Notes under the pieces: model-generated
What the model saw: the letters and a program-made list of their open reading frames with translations, nothing else
Told to the model about the DNA's origin: nothing
Databases searched by the model: none
Program-made: the position numbers and the translations under genes
Source: Bacillaceae bacterium UBA7792
GTDB taxonomy: Bacteria > Bacillota > Bacilli > Bacillales > Cytobacillaceae
Reading direction: 5' to 3'
NCBI GenBank assembly: GCA_002480735.1
Contig: DLCS01000191.1
Coordinates: forward strand, 1 to 46,218
DNA: 46,218 nt
Shown here: one piece after another, positions 1-7,459 of the stretch
Numbering within the stretch: the stretch's first letter is position 1
Layout: every line of letters starts with the position of its first letter

Positions 1-205
1 GGGGATTATTTTACGCTTACATTTAAAAATAGGATGCTCCAAAGTTTATGAGGCACCCGCTAAAAAATCTTGATTATAATATATATTTATTTCTTCAATT
101 ACTACAGTCATCAGTTCTAGAAGTTTTAAAGTATAAATTAAGAGGATTTTAAGTTAGAATGGAAAAATATACTATGACTTTTATGTTAATATGGCGGTGA
201 TAATA
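1..205. other. AT-rich non-coding flank upstream of the HARE-HTH gene
   Basis: I see no gene here. The stretch is very AT-rich and contains a TATAAT hexamer near 74-79 that could be a -10 element for the following + strand gene, but I see no convincing -35. The far boundary of the accessory island is not visible and probably lies outside the window. Confidence 0.4.
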
Positions 206-1141
206 ATGGCAAAAAATATCTCATTTTTAGAACTAGCACGAAAAGTCCTATTAGAGACGAAAAAGCCAATGACTATTGAAGAGATTTGGGACTATTCATT
301 GAGAAATGGATATGAAAAATTAGTCAAAACTAAAGGAAAAACCCCCTGGAGAACAATGGGAGCGCAAATTTATGTAAATATAAGAGATAAAAAAGATACC
401 CCTTTTATTAAAATCGATTCAAAACCAAGAAAATTTTTTTTGAGAGAGCTATCTACAACAAACTTTGGAATTAACCATATTATTGAAGATGAAGAAGCAG
501 AAGTTGAAGAACCAAAAACCTTCTCCTTTAACGAAAGGGAACTACACCCTTTTTTGTCTTATTACGCTAATACCTTTATGAATATTTATACTAAAACAAT
601 CTATCATGAAAAATCTAGTAAAAAGACGTATGCTCAGTGGTTACATCCTGACCTAGTAGGTGTATATTTTCCAATAGACGATTGGGACTCTGAAGTTTTA
701 GATTTTGGAATGATTTTAGGGAGTCAACTAATAAAAATTTATTCTTTCGAGGTTAAAAAAGAACTTACTTTTTCTAATATCAGAGAGTCCTTTTTCCAAG
801 CTGTTTCTAACTCTTCTTGGTCAAACGAGGGTTATTTAGTTGCAGCTAAGATATCACAAGACGATGAATTTATTACAGAATTAAAGAGGTTATCTACTTC
901 TTTTGGAATTGGGATTATAAAATTGGATATTGATGACCCTGATGCATCTGATATTATATTTCCTGCTAGATTTAAAAGTGACATTGACTGGGATACTGTA
1001 AACAAAATCTCGAATCAAAACCCTGACTTCCGAGCTTTCTTACGAAGAGTAAAAAATGACTTATCTAATAAAGAAATAATAAAAGCTATGTACGATAAAG
1101 TTTTTGAGTCAGAAAAACTATTAAAGATGATAAATAGGTAA
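206..1141 (+). CDS. HARE-HTH domain protein with predicted PD-(D/E)XK nuclease domain
   Basis: This 311-residue protein probably binds and cuts DNA. Residues 3-82 look like a HARE-HTH winged-helix domain (start SFLELARKVLLE; core TPWRTMGAQIYVNIR). That family is known fused to restriction-type nucleases and to chromatin proteins. An acidic linker follows (residues 93-103). The C-terminal half carries a PD-(D/E)XK-like signature: HPDLVG with Asp149, then FEVK with Glu182 and Lys184, then Gln198-Ala199. I chose the ATG at 206 over an in-frame ATG at 191 because GGCGGTGAT at 192-200 then serves as ribosome binding site. The gene converges on the methyltransferase operon and shares its bidirectional terminator. 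It may be the effector of a modification-sensing system or a second endonuclease of the locus. The family recalls COG2958. The fold and function are inferred from motifs, and the specificity is unknown. Confidence 0.75.
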   Translation: MAKNISFLELARKVLLETKKPMTIEEIWDYSLRNGYEKLVKTKGKTPWRTMGAQIYVNIRDKKDTPFIKIDSKPRKFFLRELSTTNFGINHIIEDEEAEVEEPKTFSFNERELHPFLSYYANTFMNIYTKTIYHEKSSKKTYAQWLHPDLVGVYFPIDDWDSEVLDFGMILGSQLIKIYSFEVKKELTFSNIRESFFQAVSNSSWSNEGYLVAAKISQDDEFITELKRLSTSFGIGIIKLDIDDPDASDIIFPARFKSDIDWDTVNKISNQNPDFRAFLRRVKNDLSNKEIIKAMYDKVFESEKLLKMINR

Positions 1142-1147
1142 AAAAAT

Positions 1148-1193
1148 ATTCAAAATGAAGAGTGTTTACATACTATCACTCCTCATTTTGAAT
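1148..1193. terminator. bidirectional Rho-independent terminator
   Basis: Arms ATTCAAAATGA plus GAGTG pair with CACTC plus TCATTTTGAAT, interrupted by one mismatch, around a 12-base loop. The A-rich left flank gives a U tract for minus-strand transcripts. It lies between the convergent HARE-HTH and beta-class methyltransferase genes and can end both. Confidence 0.8.
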
Positions 1194-1215
1194 TAAAAAT
1201 AAGTTTCTTCTGTTC

Positions 1216-2391
1216 TCAATTAACTTGATAAATTCTCTTATGTTCATTGATTTCCTCAGGATGTAAGTCATAAAAATTATAACCGCCTCCGCCGTTCCAT
1301 CCTACTTCTTCAGTAATACCGGCATTTTCTTCTCCATTAATAATACTTTGCATCCTAGGAACTACTAAATCAAATATATGAGAGCCTCTTTCAATCCCAA
1401 TATATTTTCTTTTCATTTTGTGGGCGACAGCAGTTGTTGTTCCTGAACCTAGGTAGGCATCTAAAACAATATCACCTTCATTTGTTGCAATATCTAAAAT
1501 TCTCTTAATAAGTTGTTCCGGTTTGGGGGTGTCAAAGACTGGAGAAGTAGGGAAAATTGATAACACATGCTTCTTAGCTGTATTTGTGGTACCCACTTCA
1601 CTTCCTAGCCACAAAGTTTCTGGTGTAATTCCTACTACCTTTTCTGAAAGAAACTTTTTTACTCTTGGTACTCCGTTACCATCTCTTCCAAACCAAATAT
1701 TATTATTAAGAATTTCTCTTTCCATTTTTTCCTTATTATATATCCAGCATCTCCCGTTAGGTGGCTTATGCTCTTTTCCATTTGGAGCTATAATACTGTA
1801 AAATTGACTTTTTACTGCATGTCCTGCTTGAACATGTGCTGAGACTGATTGCCAAGGACCTCTCGGGTCATTATCTGGATTCTTATACCTTGAAAGTATC
1901 TCATCCGTTGCGGGAAGGAGATTCCTGGACCTTTTAAATTTTTCGGGATTTTTGGCATAAACTAAAATATACTCATGGTTATTAGAAAATACTTTTCTAT
2001 TCTCTCTTGAAGTTCTATGCTCCCAAACAATAGTTGTTAGAAAGTTTTTCCTACCAAAAACTTCATCGGCTGCTACTTTTAGATAGTGCACTTCACTATC
2101 ATCTATCGAAATCCATATACTTCCATCCTCGCTCAAGAGAGGTTTTAACATCTTTAACCTTTTTGTTATATCGTCTAGCCATTTTTTATGCTCTTTATCG
2201 TCATTGTAGTGAGTATACTTTTCACCGTTATTATATGGTGGGTCTAAATAGATACACTTTACTAAGCCGGAATAATTTTCACTTAATGAATCAAGAGCTT
2301 CCATATTGTCTCCAAAAATCAACATATTTCCAGAGCCTTCATTCCCAAAAGAAAATTTCTCTACATATCTAGGCTTTTTGATTTTAACCAC
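1216..2391 (-). CDS. Beta-class DNA methyltransferase (site-specific, probably N6-adenine)
   Basis: The protein transfers a methyl group from S-adenosylmethionine to DNA. The catalytic motif IV, YLDPPYNNG, lies near residue 50. It precedes the SAM-binding motif I, LDAYLGSGTT, near residues 310-319, and FDTPKP (motif X) sits just before motif I. The IV-TRD-X-I order is that of the beta class, which includes type III Mod subunits. DPPY favours N6-adenine but does not exclude N4-cytosine. The reading frame extends to a TTG at 2424, overlapping the previous gene by 17 bases. I prefer the GTG at 2391, which has AGGA seven bases upstream and starts 16 bases after the D12 stop. It is the last gene of the nuclease-D12-beta operon. 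Two different methyltransferases in one operon suggest an asymmetric recognition site with one enzyme per strand. Confidence 0.88.
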   Translation of the reverse strand: MVKIKKPRYVEKFSFGNEGSGNMLIFGDNMEALDSLSENYSGLVKCIYLDPPYNNGEKYTHYNDDKEHKKWLDDITKRLKMLKPLLSEDGSIWISIDDSEVHYLKVAADEVFGRKNFLTTIVWEHRTSRENRKVFSNNHEYILVYAKNPEKFKRSRNLLPATDEILSRYKNPDNDPRGPWQSVSAHVQAGHAVKSQFYSIIAPNGKEHKPPNGRCWIYNKEKMEREILNNNIWFGRDGNGVPRVKKFLSEKVVGITPETLWLGSEVGTTNTAKKHVLSIFPTSPVFDTPKPEQLIKRILDIATNEGDIVLDAYLGSGTTTAVAHKMKRKYIGIERGSHIFDLVVPRMQSIINGEENAGITEEVGWNGGGGYNFYDLHPEEINEHKRIYQVN

Positions 2392-2407
2392 CTTCCTTTC
2401 CTGTTCA

Positions 2408-3802
2408 TTATGGTTTACAAACAATCAATATTTCTGCTTCATAGGAAATATCAAAGTTTTTATTAGTTTTATTCAATTTACTGTGTGAAAATTGTCCAGC
2501 TGAAATGAGTTCTACACTTCCAAAGTACTTTCTTCCTAAATACTCTAATTCTTCTATTGTTTGAATCCTTGGGGTACTTTTTTTAGTGTCATCATATGGT
2601 GAATATGATAAAACTAAAGAAGCATCTAATTCCTTTACTTTTCTAAATAGGTTATCAAATGCTTCATTGGCCTTACTTTTAATTGAGTAAGGAGATTGGT
2701 GTCTATCCTCTCTATAAACTCCTCTACTTAATCTTTCTTGTCCATTTATGAATGTCTTTGAAATAGTTGGATTATCTCTTAAACATATAGTTTCCAGAAC
2801 ATGATAGTAGCGACTGTAATGATATCTAGTGTATGGAGGGTCAGCATATACAACTTTTACACCATTTTTAAGATTATCTAAAGCATCCGATGAATCCATT
2901 TTATATATCTGATGGTCAAAATGAGATTTCTCAAGTGAAATATAACCTTGAAGCTTTTTCATAAAAGTTTCAAAAACATTTATTTTTCTATCTTTAACAA
3001 CCTTGCTAACAATATTTTTCTTTGGTGTACCATCAGAATTAAATGTTTTTAAAGGTTGTGCAAATTGCTTGCCGACAGTATTTACTATCTCACTTGCAGT
3101 ACTTAAAATTGCTGCTACAATTATATCTTTATCACTTTTATAAAATGAAGATGCATACTCTAGTAAGGTGTCCAATTGTATAGATTGCTCATAGGAAAAA
3201 TAAAGTCCACCAAAGTAACGGACAACTAAAGCCTCTGGACCGTGAATATATTCCATTTTCTTCAACCTGATAGAAGTCTCATTCATTGCTACTGCTAAGT
3301 CGGTAGAGCTATTTTCACTTAATTTATCTTCAAAAGCAATAATAGAGCCCTTCTCAACCAATTCACAAAGAGAGAATATATCGCCAATTATAGCCTTCTC
3401 AACAGATTTTTTTTCATATTCAATCATTGGTTCTAAACACCAACTAAGCTTCTTAAAATGTTCTGAGTTCATACACTGAGAAATGACTTGTTCTACTTGT
3501 AGGTTCGCTTTTAAAGGTAAAATAGCAGCTGATGTAATAACTCTAGAATACTCTTGTATATCTACTGCTGTTACAGGTCTATACTTCCCCAAATATTGGG
3601 ATACTGTGCCTGAGCCAGCAAAAAGGTCACAAACCCTACTATTAGTAGGGTCTATGTCATCTATAGTTTCTTTTATAAATTCTAGTATTCTTAATTTACT
3701 ACCAAGATAATGAATTGGTCTAAATGCCTTCATTTCCTCACTTGTGTCTGCAAATAAGCTCATTTGCTCACTTGTTGTTTTTATTAAATCTATATTTTTC
3801 AA
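2408..3802 (-). CDS. D12-class (alpha) DNA adenine methyltransferase
   Basis: This is a 464-residue N6-adenine methyltransferase of the D12 (Dam/DpnM-like) class. Motif X is IHYLGSKLRIL (residues 30-40), motif I is DLFAGSGT (59-66) and motif IV is ADPPYTRYHYS (320-330). The X-I-TRD-IV order is typical of alpha-class enzymes. At 464 residues it is much longer than Dam (about 280), with the extra length in the roughly 250-residue stretch between motifs I and IV, which probably holds an enlarged target-recognition region. The start is a TTG whose only Shine-Dalgarno candidate is GGATG nine bases upstream. An alternative ATG at residue 14 lacks a good ribosome binding site. It begins 19 bases after the nuclease gene and presumably protects one strand of the host recognition site. 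The exact start is uncertain. Confidence 0.88.
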   Translation of the reverse strand: MKNIDLIKTTSEQMSLFADTSEEMKAFRPIHYLGSKLRILEFIKETIDDIDPTNSRVCDLFAGSGTVSQYLGKYRPVTAVDIQEYSRVITSAAILPLKANLQVEQVISQCMNSEHFKKLSWCLEPMIEYEKKSVEKAIIGDIFSLCELVEKGSIIAFEDKLSENSSTDLAVAMNETSIRLKKMEYIHGPEALVVRYFGGLYFSYEQSIQLDTLLEYASSFYKSDKDIIVAAILSTASEIVNTVGKQFAQPLKTFNSDGTPKKNIVSKVVKDRKINVFETFMKKLQGYISLEKSHFDHQIYKMDSSDALDNLKNGVKVVYADPPYTRYHYSRYYHVLETICLRDNPTISKTFINGQERLSRGVYREDRHQSPYSIKSKANEAFDNLFRKVKELDASLVLSYSPYDDTKKSTPRIQTIEELEYLGRKYFGSVELISAGQFSHSKLNKTNKNFDISYEAEILIVCKP

Positions 3803-3821
3803 TTTTTATTACATCCAATCA

Positions 3822-4979
3822 TTACGTAATATTCCAGAATGGTAAGTTTGGGCATTGAGCATGTAATTCTTGAACGTTTGCAAGATGTCTTTTCATTCGA
3901 GTAGCTGGCGCTGTCAAGTTTTCACCATTTAAATAACTTCTTATTTCATCATAGTACGGCTCATTAGGCATAGCAAGAATATATAAGAAAACTCGCGTCG
4001 AAACTCGAATAAATACCCCAATCGGTCGAGGGTCTGGATATAATTGTCCAGCTGCTCCTCTTAATTCAAAACGGTAATTTTTACTTTTAGTAGGTACTCC
4101 TGGTCTTATTTCTACTTCACCTAAAGCCCCATTTGAACGAACACTTCTGAACAAAACACGATAACCACTATTTTCATTGGTTAGGTCTCCTCCAAAAAAA
4201 TTCTCAAAATCAGTTTGTGTGAAATTAGCCTGAGTTAACCTATTACCATTTTTATTGATTTCTGTTAACAACACTATATCATCGTCAGAAAAACTCCAAG
4301 CTTCAAAGTCCTCTTCCTCTATTGAAAAAGGCTCTTGTTCCACATTGCTTTCTTCTTCAACTACCTCTTCTTGTTCACCTAAGCTCTCTACTTCAGCATC
4401 TAACTTCATCTTTTTCTTAAAATTAGAATACATTTTTGTATTTAATCGACCTTTTTCTAATACTTCTTCATCATCAATTTCCTTTAGAAAACGTTTATTA
4501 TGGTCTAACCAACTTTCCCAATATGCTTCTATCTCTGCAATTTTTGAATCGTCAACTTCTATAATACTAAATGCTTCCCTATTACGTCTCAATCCTTTTT
4601 CTGTTAAATTGCTAGACCCTATGACCAAAAATCCACCATTTTCATTCTTTATCCAGCTAAATTTGGGATGAAATAAAGAACCTTTAGTGTCATGCATAAA
4701 GGCTTTTAATTCTAAATTTCCTTTATACTTAGTTCTTAATTCGTTTAATTTAATTAATGCCTTCTCACTGGTAACCTCATCGATTCCAACTATTACTTTA
4801 AACTTACCTTTAGTAACAAGTGCTTCAAAGACCTCATCTTCGAAGAAAAGCTTGGCTCCTCCAGCAGTAACAAATGCATAGGCCCCACCACCATATTGAC
4901 CATTTTCACATACTTTAAGTAAAGCTTCATGTGTAGAATAGGTTCCAGTAAATGATGGGTCTTGGATATAAAAATTCAT
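3822..4979 (-). CDS. Phospholipase D-family type II restriction endonuclease (BfiI/NgoFVII-like)
   Basis: This is a 385-residue DNA endonuclease with a single PLD active site: His104-x-Lys106 in LFHPKFSW, Ser122-x-Asn124 in GSSNLTEKG and Glu135. The S-x-N to Glu spacing of 11 residues matches the PLD nuclease Nuc. The metal-independent type IIS enzyme BfiI uses the same arrangement and dimerises so that two half-sites form one catalytic centre. Residues 180-225 are a charged, Glu-rich linker. Residues about 230-385 form a separate domain that, by analogy with BfiI and NgoFVII, may be a B3-like DNA-recognition domain; this part is inference. The ATG is preceded by AGGGGGAG at a good distance. 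It is the first gene of an operon with two methyltransferases, which suggests a type II (possibly IIS) restriction-modification system with an asymmetric site. Confidence 0.82.
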   Translation of the reverse strand: MNFYIQDPSFTGTYSTHEALLKVCENGQYGGGAYAFVTAGGAKLFFEDEVFEALVTKGKFKVIVGIDEVTSEKALIKLNELRTKYKGNLELKAFMHDTKGSLFHPKFSWIKNENGGFLVIGSSNLTEKGLRRNREAFSIIEVDDSKIAEIEAYWESWLDHNKRFLKEIDDEEVLEKGRLNTKMYSNFKKKMKLDAEVESLGEQEEVVEEESNVEQEPFSIEEEDFEAWSFSDDDIVLLTEINKNGNRLTQANFTQTDFENFFGGDLTNENSGYRVLFRSVRSNGALGEVEIRPGVPTKSKNYRFELRGAAGQLYPDPRPIGVFIRVSTRVFLYILAMPNEPYYDEIRSYLNGENLTAPATRMKRHLANVQELHAQCPNLPFWNIT

Positions 4980-5158
4980 AAATTCTCCCCCTAATAAATT
5001 CGCATAATATTACAATTGACCTATGCCTATTATAATATAGATGAAGAGAAATACTATTTTTATCTATTCTAAAAGTCCCCACCAAAACAAACATACGTTC
5101 CCTTTTATTATAATGGATTATCGAATTAAAGAGAACATAAATTTACAAAAAACCTCAT
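4980..5158 (-). promoter_or_regulatory. Island-chromosome junction with candidate promoter of the R-M operon
   Basis: This non-coding junction separates the restriction operon from rlmH. On the minus strand a TATAAT hexamer (plus-strand 5029-5034) lies about 50 bases upstream of the endonuclease start and could be its -10 element, but the -35 is poor. I see no clear terminator behind rlmH here. Confidence 0.3.
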
Positions 5159-5173
5159 TTACTTATGATACGG
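5159..5173 (-). other. SCC-type attachment-like sequence at the rlmH 3' end
   Basis: The last codons of rlmH read CCGTATCATAAGTAA on the coding strand. This closely resembles the TATCATAAGTGA core used as attB by SCC elements in the staphylococcal rlmH gene. An accessory island begins directly behind it. I found no second copy in bases 1-5158 and no recombinase gene, so integration at this site is only a hypothesis. Confidence 0.3.
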
Positions 5174-5638
5174 TTCCCCCCGATTTATCCTGTAAGCCCG
5201 ATACACCTGTTCAACCAAAATAAGCCTCATTAGCTGATGAGGAAATGTCATTTTAGAAAAGGAGAGCCTTTCATCTGCCCTTTGAAGAACCTCGCTGCTC
5301 AAGCCGAGTGAGCCGCCAATAACGAAGGCTATTTTGCTTTTTCCGTATGTTGCGAGCTTGTCTAGTGAGTCAGCAAGTTCCTCTGAGGACTTTTGTTTTC
5401 CATCAATGGCCAAGGCAATGACATATGTATCCGGGTGAAGCTTGGAAAGGATGCGCTCGCCTTCCTTCTGCTTCACCTGCTCCATTTCAACTGCACTTAA
5501 TTCCTCGGGTGCTTTTTCATCGGAAACCTCCATGATTTCGATCTTGGCATAGCTAGACAATCTTTTTAAATATTCGTCAATTCCTTGCTTTAAATATTTC
5601 TCTTTTAGTTTTCCAACGGTAATGATCGAGATATTCAC
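5159..5638 (-). CDS. rlmH: 23S rRNA (pseudouridine-1915-N3)-methyltransferase RlmH
   Basis: RlmH is a SPOUT-fold enzyme that methylates pseudouridine 1915 in helix 69 of 23S rRNA on the assembled 70S ribosome. The 159-residue length is exactly that of the family. The SAM-binding trefoil knot shows as [13 protein letters not shown], and the end [10 protein letters not shown] is the conserved RlmH tail. The start [16 protein letters not shown] is typical. It is a single gene here, following the CxxH/CxxC gene and a DnaA-box cluster, as near htrC in other Bacillaceae. Its 3' end is the junction with the restriction-modification island. Confidence 0.97.
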   Translation of the reverse strand: MNISIITVGKLKEKYLKQGIDEYLKRLSSYAKIEIMEVSDEKAPEELSAVEMEQVKQKEGERILSKLHPDTYVIALAIDGKQKSSEELADSLDKLATYGKSKIAFVIGGSLGLSSEVLQRADERLSFSKMTFPHQLMRLILVEQVYRAYRINRGEPYHK

Positions 5639-5663
5639 ACCTAATCCTCACTTTACGAACAAG

Positions 5664-5706
5664 TTATCCACAAAAATTATCCACATGTCCACATTTTCTA
5701 TCCACA
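5664..5706 (-). promoter_or_regulatory. DnaA-box cluster upstream of rlmH
   Basis: Two perfect DnaA boxes TTATCCACA (5664-5672, 5677-5685) are followed by CTATCCACA (5698-5706, 8/9) and a weaker ATGTCCACA (5685-5693), all in the same orientation. They lie between rlmH and the small CxxH gene, about 30 kb from oriC. Origin-proximal clusters of this sort bind DnaA in B. subtilis and limit initiation. Confidence 0.7.
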
Positions 5707-5718
5707 TCTTGTATGAGA

Positions 5719-5877
5719 TCATTCGTTCGCTACAACATATATAGCCCTATTTTGACAATATTCACAGGTTGTTGATAAGTCCTCAGCCTCTACTTTTGAT
5801 AGCAATGGAAACGTCTCAAACTCATCTACAATCGTATCTATCGCAAGATCTACATGTTCCTCACAGCAATAAATCAT
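5719..5877 (-). CDS. CxxH/CxxC small protein (BA_5709 / YyzF-like family)
   Basis: This small protein of about 52 residues carries a CxxH motif (CEEH) close to the N-terminus and a CxxC motif (CEYC) near the C-terminus. That pattern suggests a single bound metal, probably zinc. It matches the CxxH/CxxC family found between rlmH and htrC in Bacillaceae, whose function is unknown. The frame holds four closely spaced ATGs (5886, 5883, 5877 as first bases). I chose 5877, giving MIYCCEEHV, because AGGA lies eight bases upstream. Starts at 5883 or 5886 would add two or three residues. The gene sits between two DnaA-box clusters and may be co-transcribed with rlmH. Confidence 0.8.
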   Translation of the reverse strand: MIYCCEEHVDLAIDTIVDEFETFPLLSKVEAEDLSTTCEYCQNRAIYVVANE

Positions 5878-5909
5878 GTTCATCATCCTAACCTATCTTT
5901 TTTATCGAT

Positions 5910-6005
5910 TGTGGATAATTAATCAACTCTCATTTATCCACATTCTCTATCATAACAAAAAAGCAAGAAAGCCACATTACGCTTTCTTGCTTTATTTTAT
6001 CCACA
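5910..6005. promoter_or_regulatory. Second group of DnaA boxes flanking the CxxH gene
   Basis: Three perfect 9-mers are present: TGTGGATAA at 5910-5918, TTATCCACA at 5934-5942 and TTATCCACA at 5997-6005. The htrC terminator lies among them. Together with the boxes at 5664-5706 this makes at least five perfect DnaA boxes within about 340 bases. Confidence 0.65.
5960..5993 (-). terminator. Rho-independent terminator of htrC
   Basis: A perfect 13-bp stem (AAAGCAAGAAAGC with GCTTTCTTGCTTT) has an 8-base loop. On the minus strand a run of Ts follows. It lies about 20 bases behind the htrC stop. Confidence 0.85.
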
Positions 6006-6013
6006 AACGATTC

Positions 6014-7234
6014 TTACAATGTGTCGCCTGACAGTTTCATCGTCGCTTCTTGAATTTTTCCTGCTCTGTAGAATTTAACCTTCAAGGTATCCCCGATAGT
6101 CTTCTTTGTATATAGATGCTTTCTCAATTGGATCGTATCCTCAATCTTATCACCATCCATCTCAATGATGACATCAAGCTCCTTTAAGCCTGCTTGTGCA
6201 GCCGGAGAATTTGGCTCTACCCGCATAACCGCTACTCCACTTGTCACATTATCCGGCAGCTTTAATGCTTCTCTTTGATAATAAGCTGGTATTTCGTTCA
6301 CAGACTGTAGCTCAATGCCCATATATGGACGATTCACTTTGCCATACTTCTCTAAATCCTCAATTACGGGAATTGCAGAATTGATTGGAATCGCCAACCC
6401 AATGCCTTCCACTGCACTTTCAGCAATTTTCATGGAGTTAATGCCAATGACCTGGCCTGCGATATTGATAAGAGCGCCTCCACTATTACCCGGATTGATA
6501 GCCGCATCCGTCTGTAATACCTCGGCCTGCCAATCAATTACGCCATTTTCGTCAATATCGACTGGAACCGCTCTCTCCAAACCAGAAATGATCCCTTGTG
6601 TAACGGAGCCAGAGAAAATGGACCCTAATGGATTCCCAATGGCAATGACCGGTTCCCCGGTTTTTAATGCATCAGAATCACCAAACTCTGCAATCGTCTT
6701 GATTTTACTGCCATCCACTTCAAGTACAGCCAAATCGGTCCAGATGTCACTACCCCTTAATTTTGCAGGAATTTTTGTACCATTTGCTAAGGTAACCTCC
6801 AGGGAACTCGCCCCAGCAATGACATGGTGGTTTGTTACAACATAGGCCTTATTCCCATCCTTTTTATAAATAACCCCAGAGCCGGAGCCTGCTTCCCGAG
6901 CCTGTCCTTGTGCTCCATGCCAAAAGCTTGTTTCCTGAATATTGGAGATTCCTACTACAGCATCTCCTGCCTTATCGACTGCCTTTGTAATATCTGTTTC
7001 TATATTTACAGATACCTTTTTGGTGTCAATCGCATTTCCGTTCGTGTTCTTTGTTGCTTGTTCAGCGGGTGACACATCGTAAGGGAGTGCATTGTATTCA
7101 ATAAGCTTCGGGAATGCAACAATCACGAGTAACCCTCCAAGAATAACCCCGACAAGACTTGCTAAGAAATAGCCCCCCTTGTTTCCCTTTTGCTTTTTAT
7201 AGCGACTTTCATAGTCTTGATCGTAATAACCCAT
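6014..7234 (-). CDS. htrC: HtrA/DegP-family serine protease HtrC (YyxA)
   Basis: This is a membrane-anchored S1C serine protease that degrades misfolded proteins at the outer face of the membrane. The 406 residues run as a short cytoplasmic N-terminus, one membrane segment (about 22-42), a trypsin-like domain and one PDZ domain (about 300-400). The catalytic triad is visible: His137 in TNHHVIAG, Asp167 in WTDLAVLEV and Ser251 in NPGNSGGALIN. In B. subtilis htrC follows the wal operon. Here a strong terminator after walJ and a roughly 200-base spacer suggest its own promoter, although I do not see an obvious CssR or WalR site there. It is flanked downstream by DnaA boxes. Confidence 0.95.
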   Translation of the reverse strand: MGYYDQDYESRYKKQKGNKGGYFLASLVGVILGGLLVIVAFPKLIEYNALPYDVSPAEQATKNTNGNAIDTKKVSVNIETDITKAVDKAGDAVVGISNIQETSFWHGAQGQAREAGSGSGVIYKKDGNKAYVVTNHHVIAGASSLEVTLANGTKIPAKLRGSDIWTDLAVLEVDGSKIKTIAEFGDSDALKTGEPVIAIGNPLGSIFSGSVTQGIISGLERAVPVDIDENGVIDWQAEVLQTDAAINPGNSGGALINIAGQVIGINSMKIAESAVEGIGLAIPINSAIPVIEDLEKYGKVNRPYMGIELQSVNEIPAYYQREALKLPDNVTSGVAVMRVEPNSPAAQAGLKELDVIIEMDGDKIEDTIQLRKHLYTKKTIGDTLKVKFYRAGKIQEATMKLSGDTL

Positions 7235-7425
7235 TCATCTTCATTCCTTTCACTAGAACGATAGCTAGATGTTATTCTTCCTATATATACCCAATTATAA
7301 TCTCACAAAGGGAAAAATCTAATGAAAAGATCCGTTTTCCGTAAATCTTACGAGTTTTTTCATAATTTTTTCGCAATTCCTTACGATTTAGTGGTTAGCA
7401 CATCAACCGTCCATGTAAATGATAG

Positions 7426-7458
7426 AAAAAGGAGTGTGGACTCCCCACACTCCCCTTG
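7426..7458 (-). terminator. Rho-independent terminator of the wal operon
   Basis: The arms GGAGTGTGG and CCACACTCC form a perfect 9-bp GC-rich stem with a 5-base loop. TTTTT follows on the minus strand. It sits immediately behind the walJ stop codon. Confidence 0.88.
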
Positions 7459-7459
7459 T

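Noticed and set aside
191..205. ATG at 191 as start of the HARE-HTH gene
   Set aside because: The bases between it and 206 form the ribosome binding site GGCGGTGAT for the ATG at 206.
4255..4671. Open frame of 138 codons on the + strand within the PLD endonuclease gene
   Set aside because: Ser/Asn-rich translation opposite the Glu/Asp-rich linker of a well-supported gene; a shadow frame.
1..5158. Second SCC-like att copy or recombinase gene
   Set aside because: No TATCATAAGT-like repeat and no recombinase or transposase was found, so no mobile element is annotated.
5041..5223. 60-codon + strand frame at the island-rlmH junction
   Set aside because: It overlaps the end of rlmH, has no ribosome binding site, and the translation looks random.
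6315..6845. Open frame of 176 codons on the + strand within htrC
   Set aside because: Antisense to a complete protease with an intact catalytic triad; no family features.
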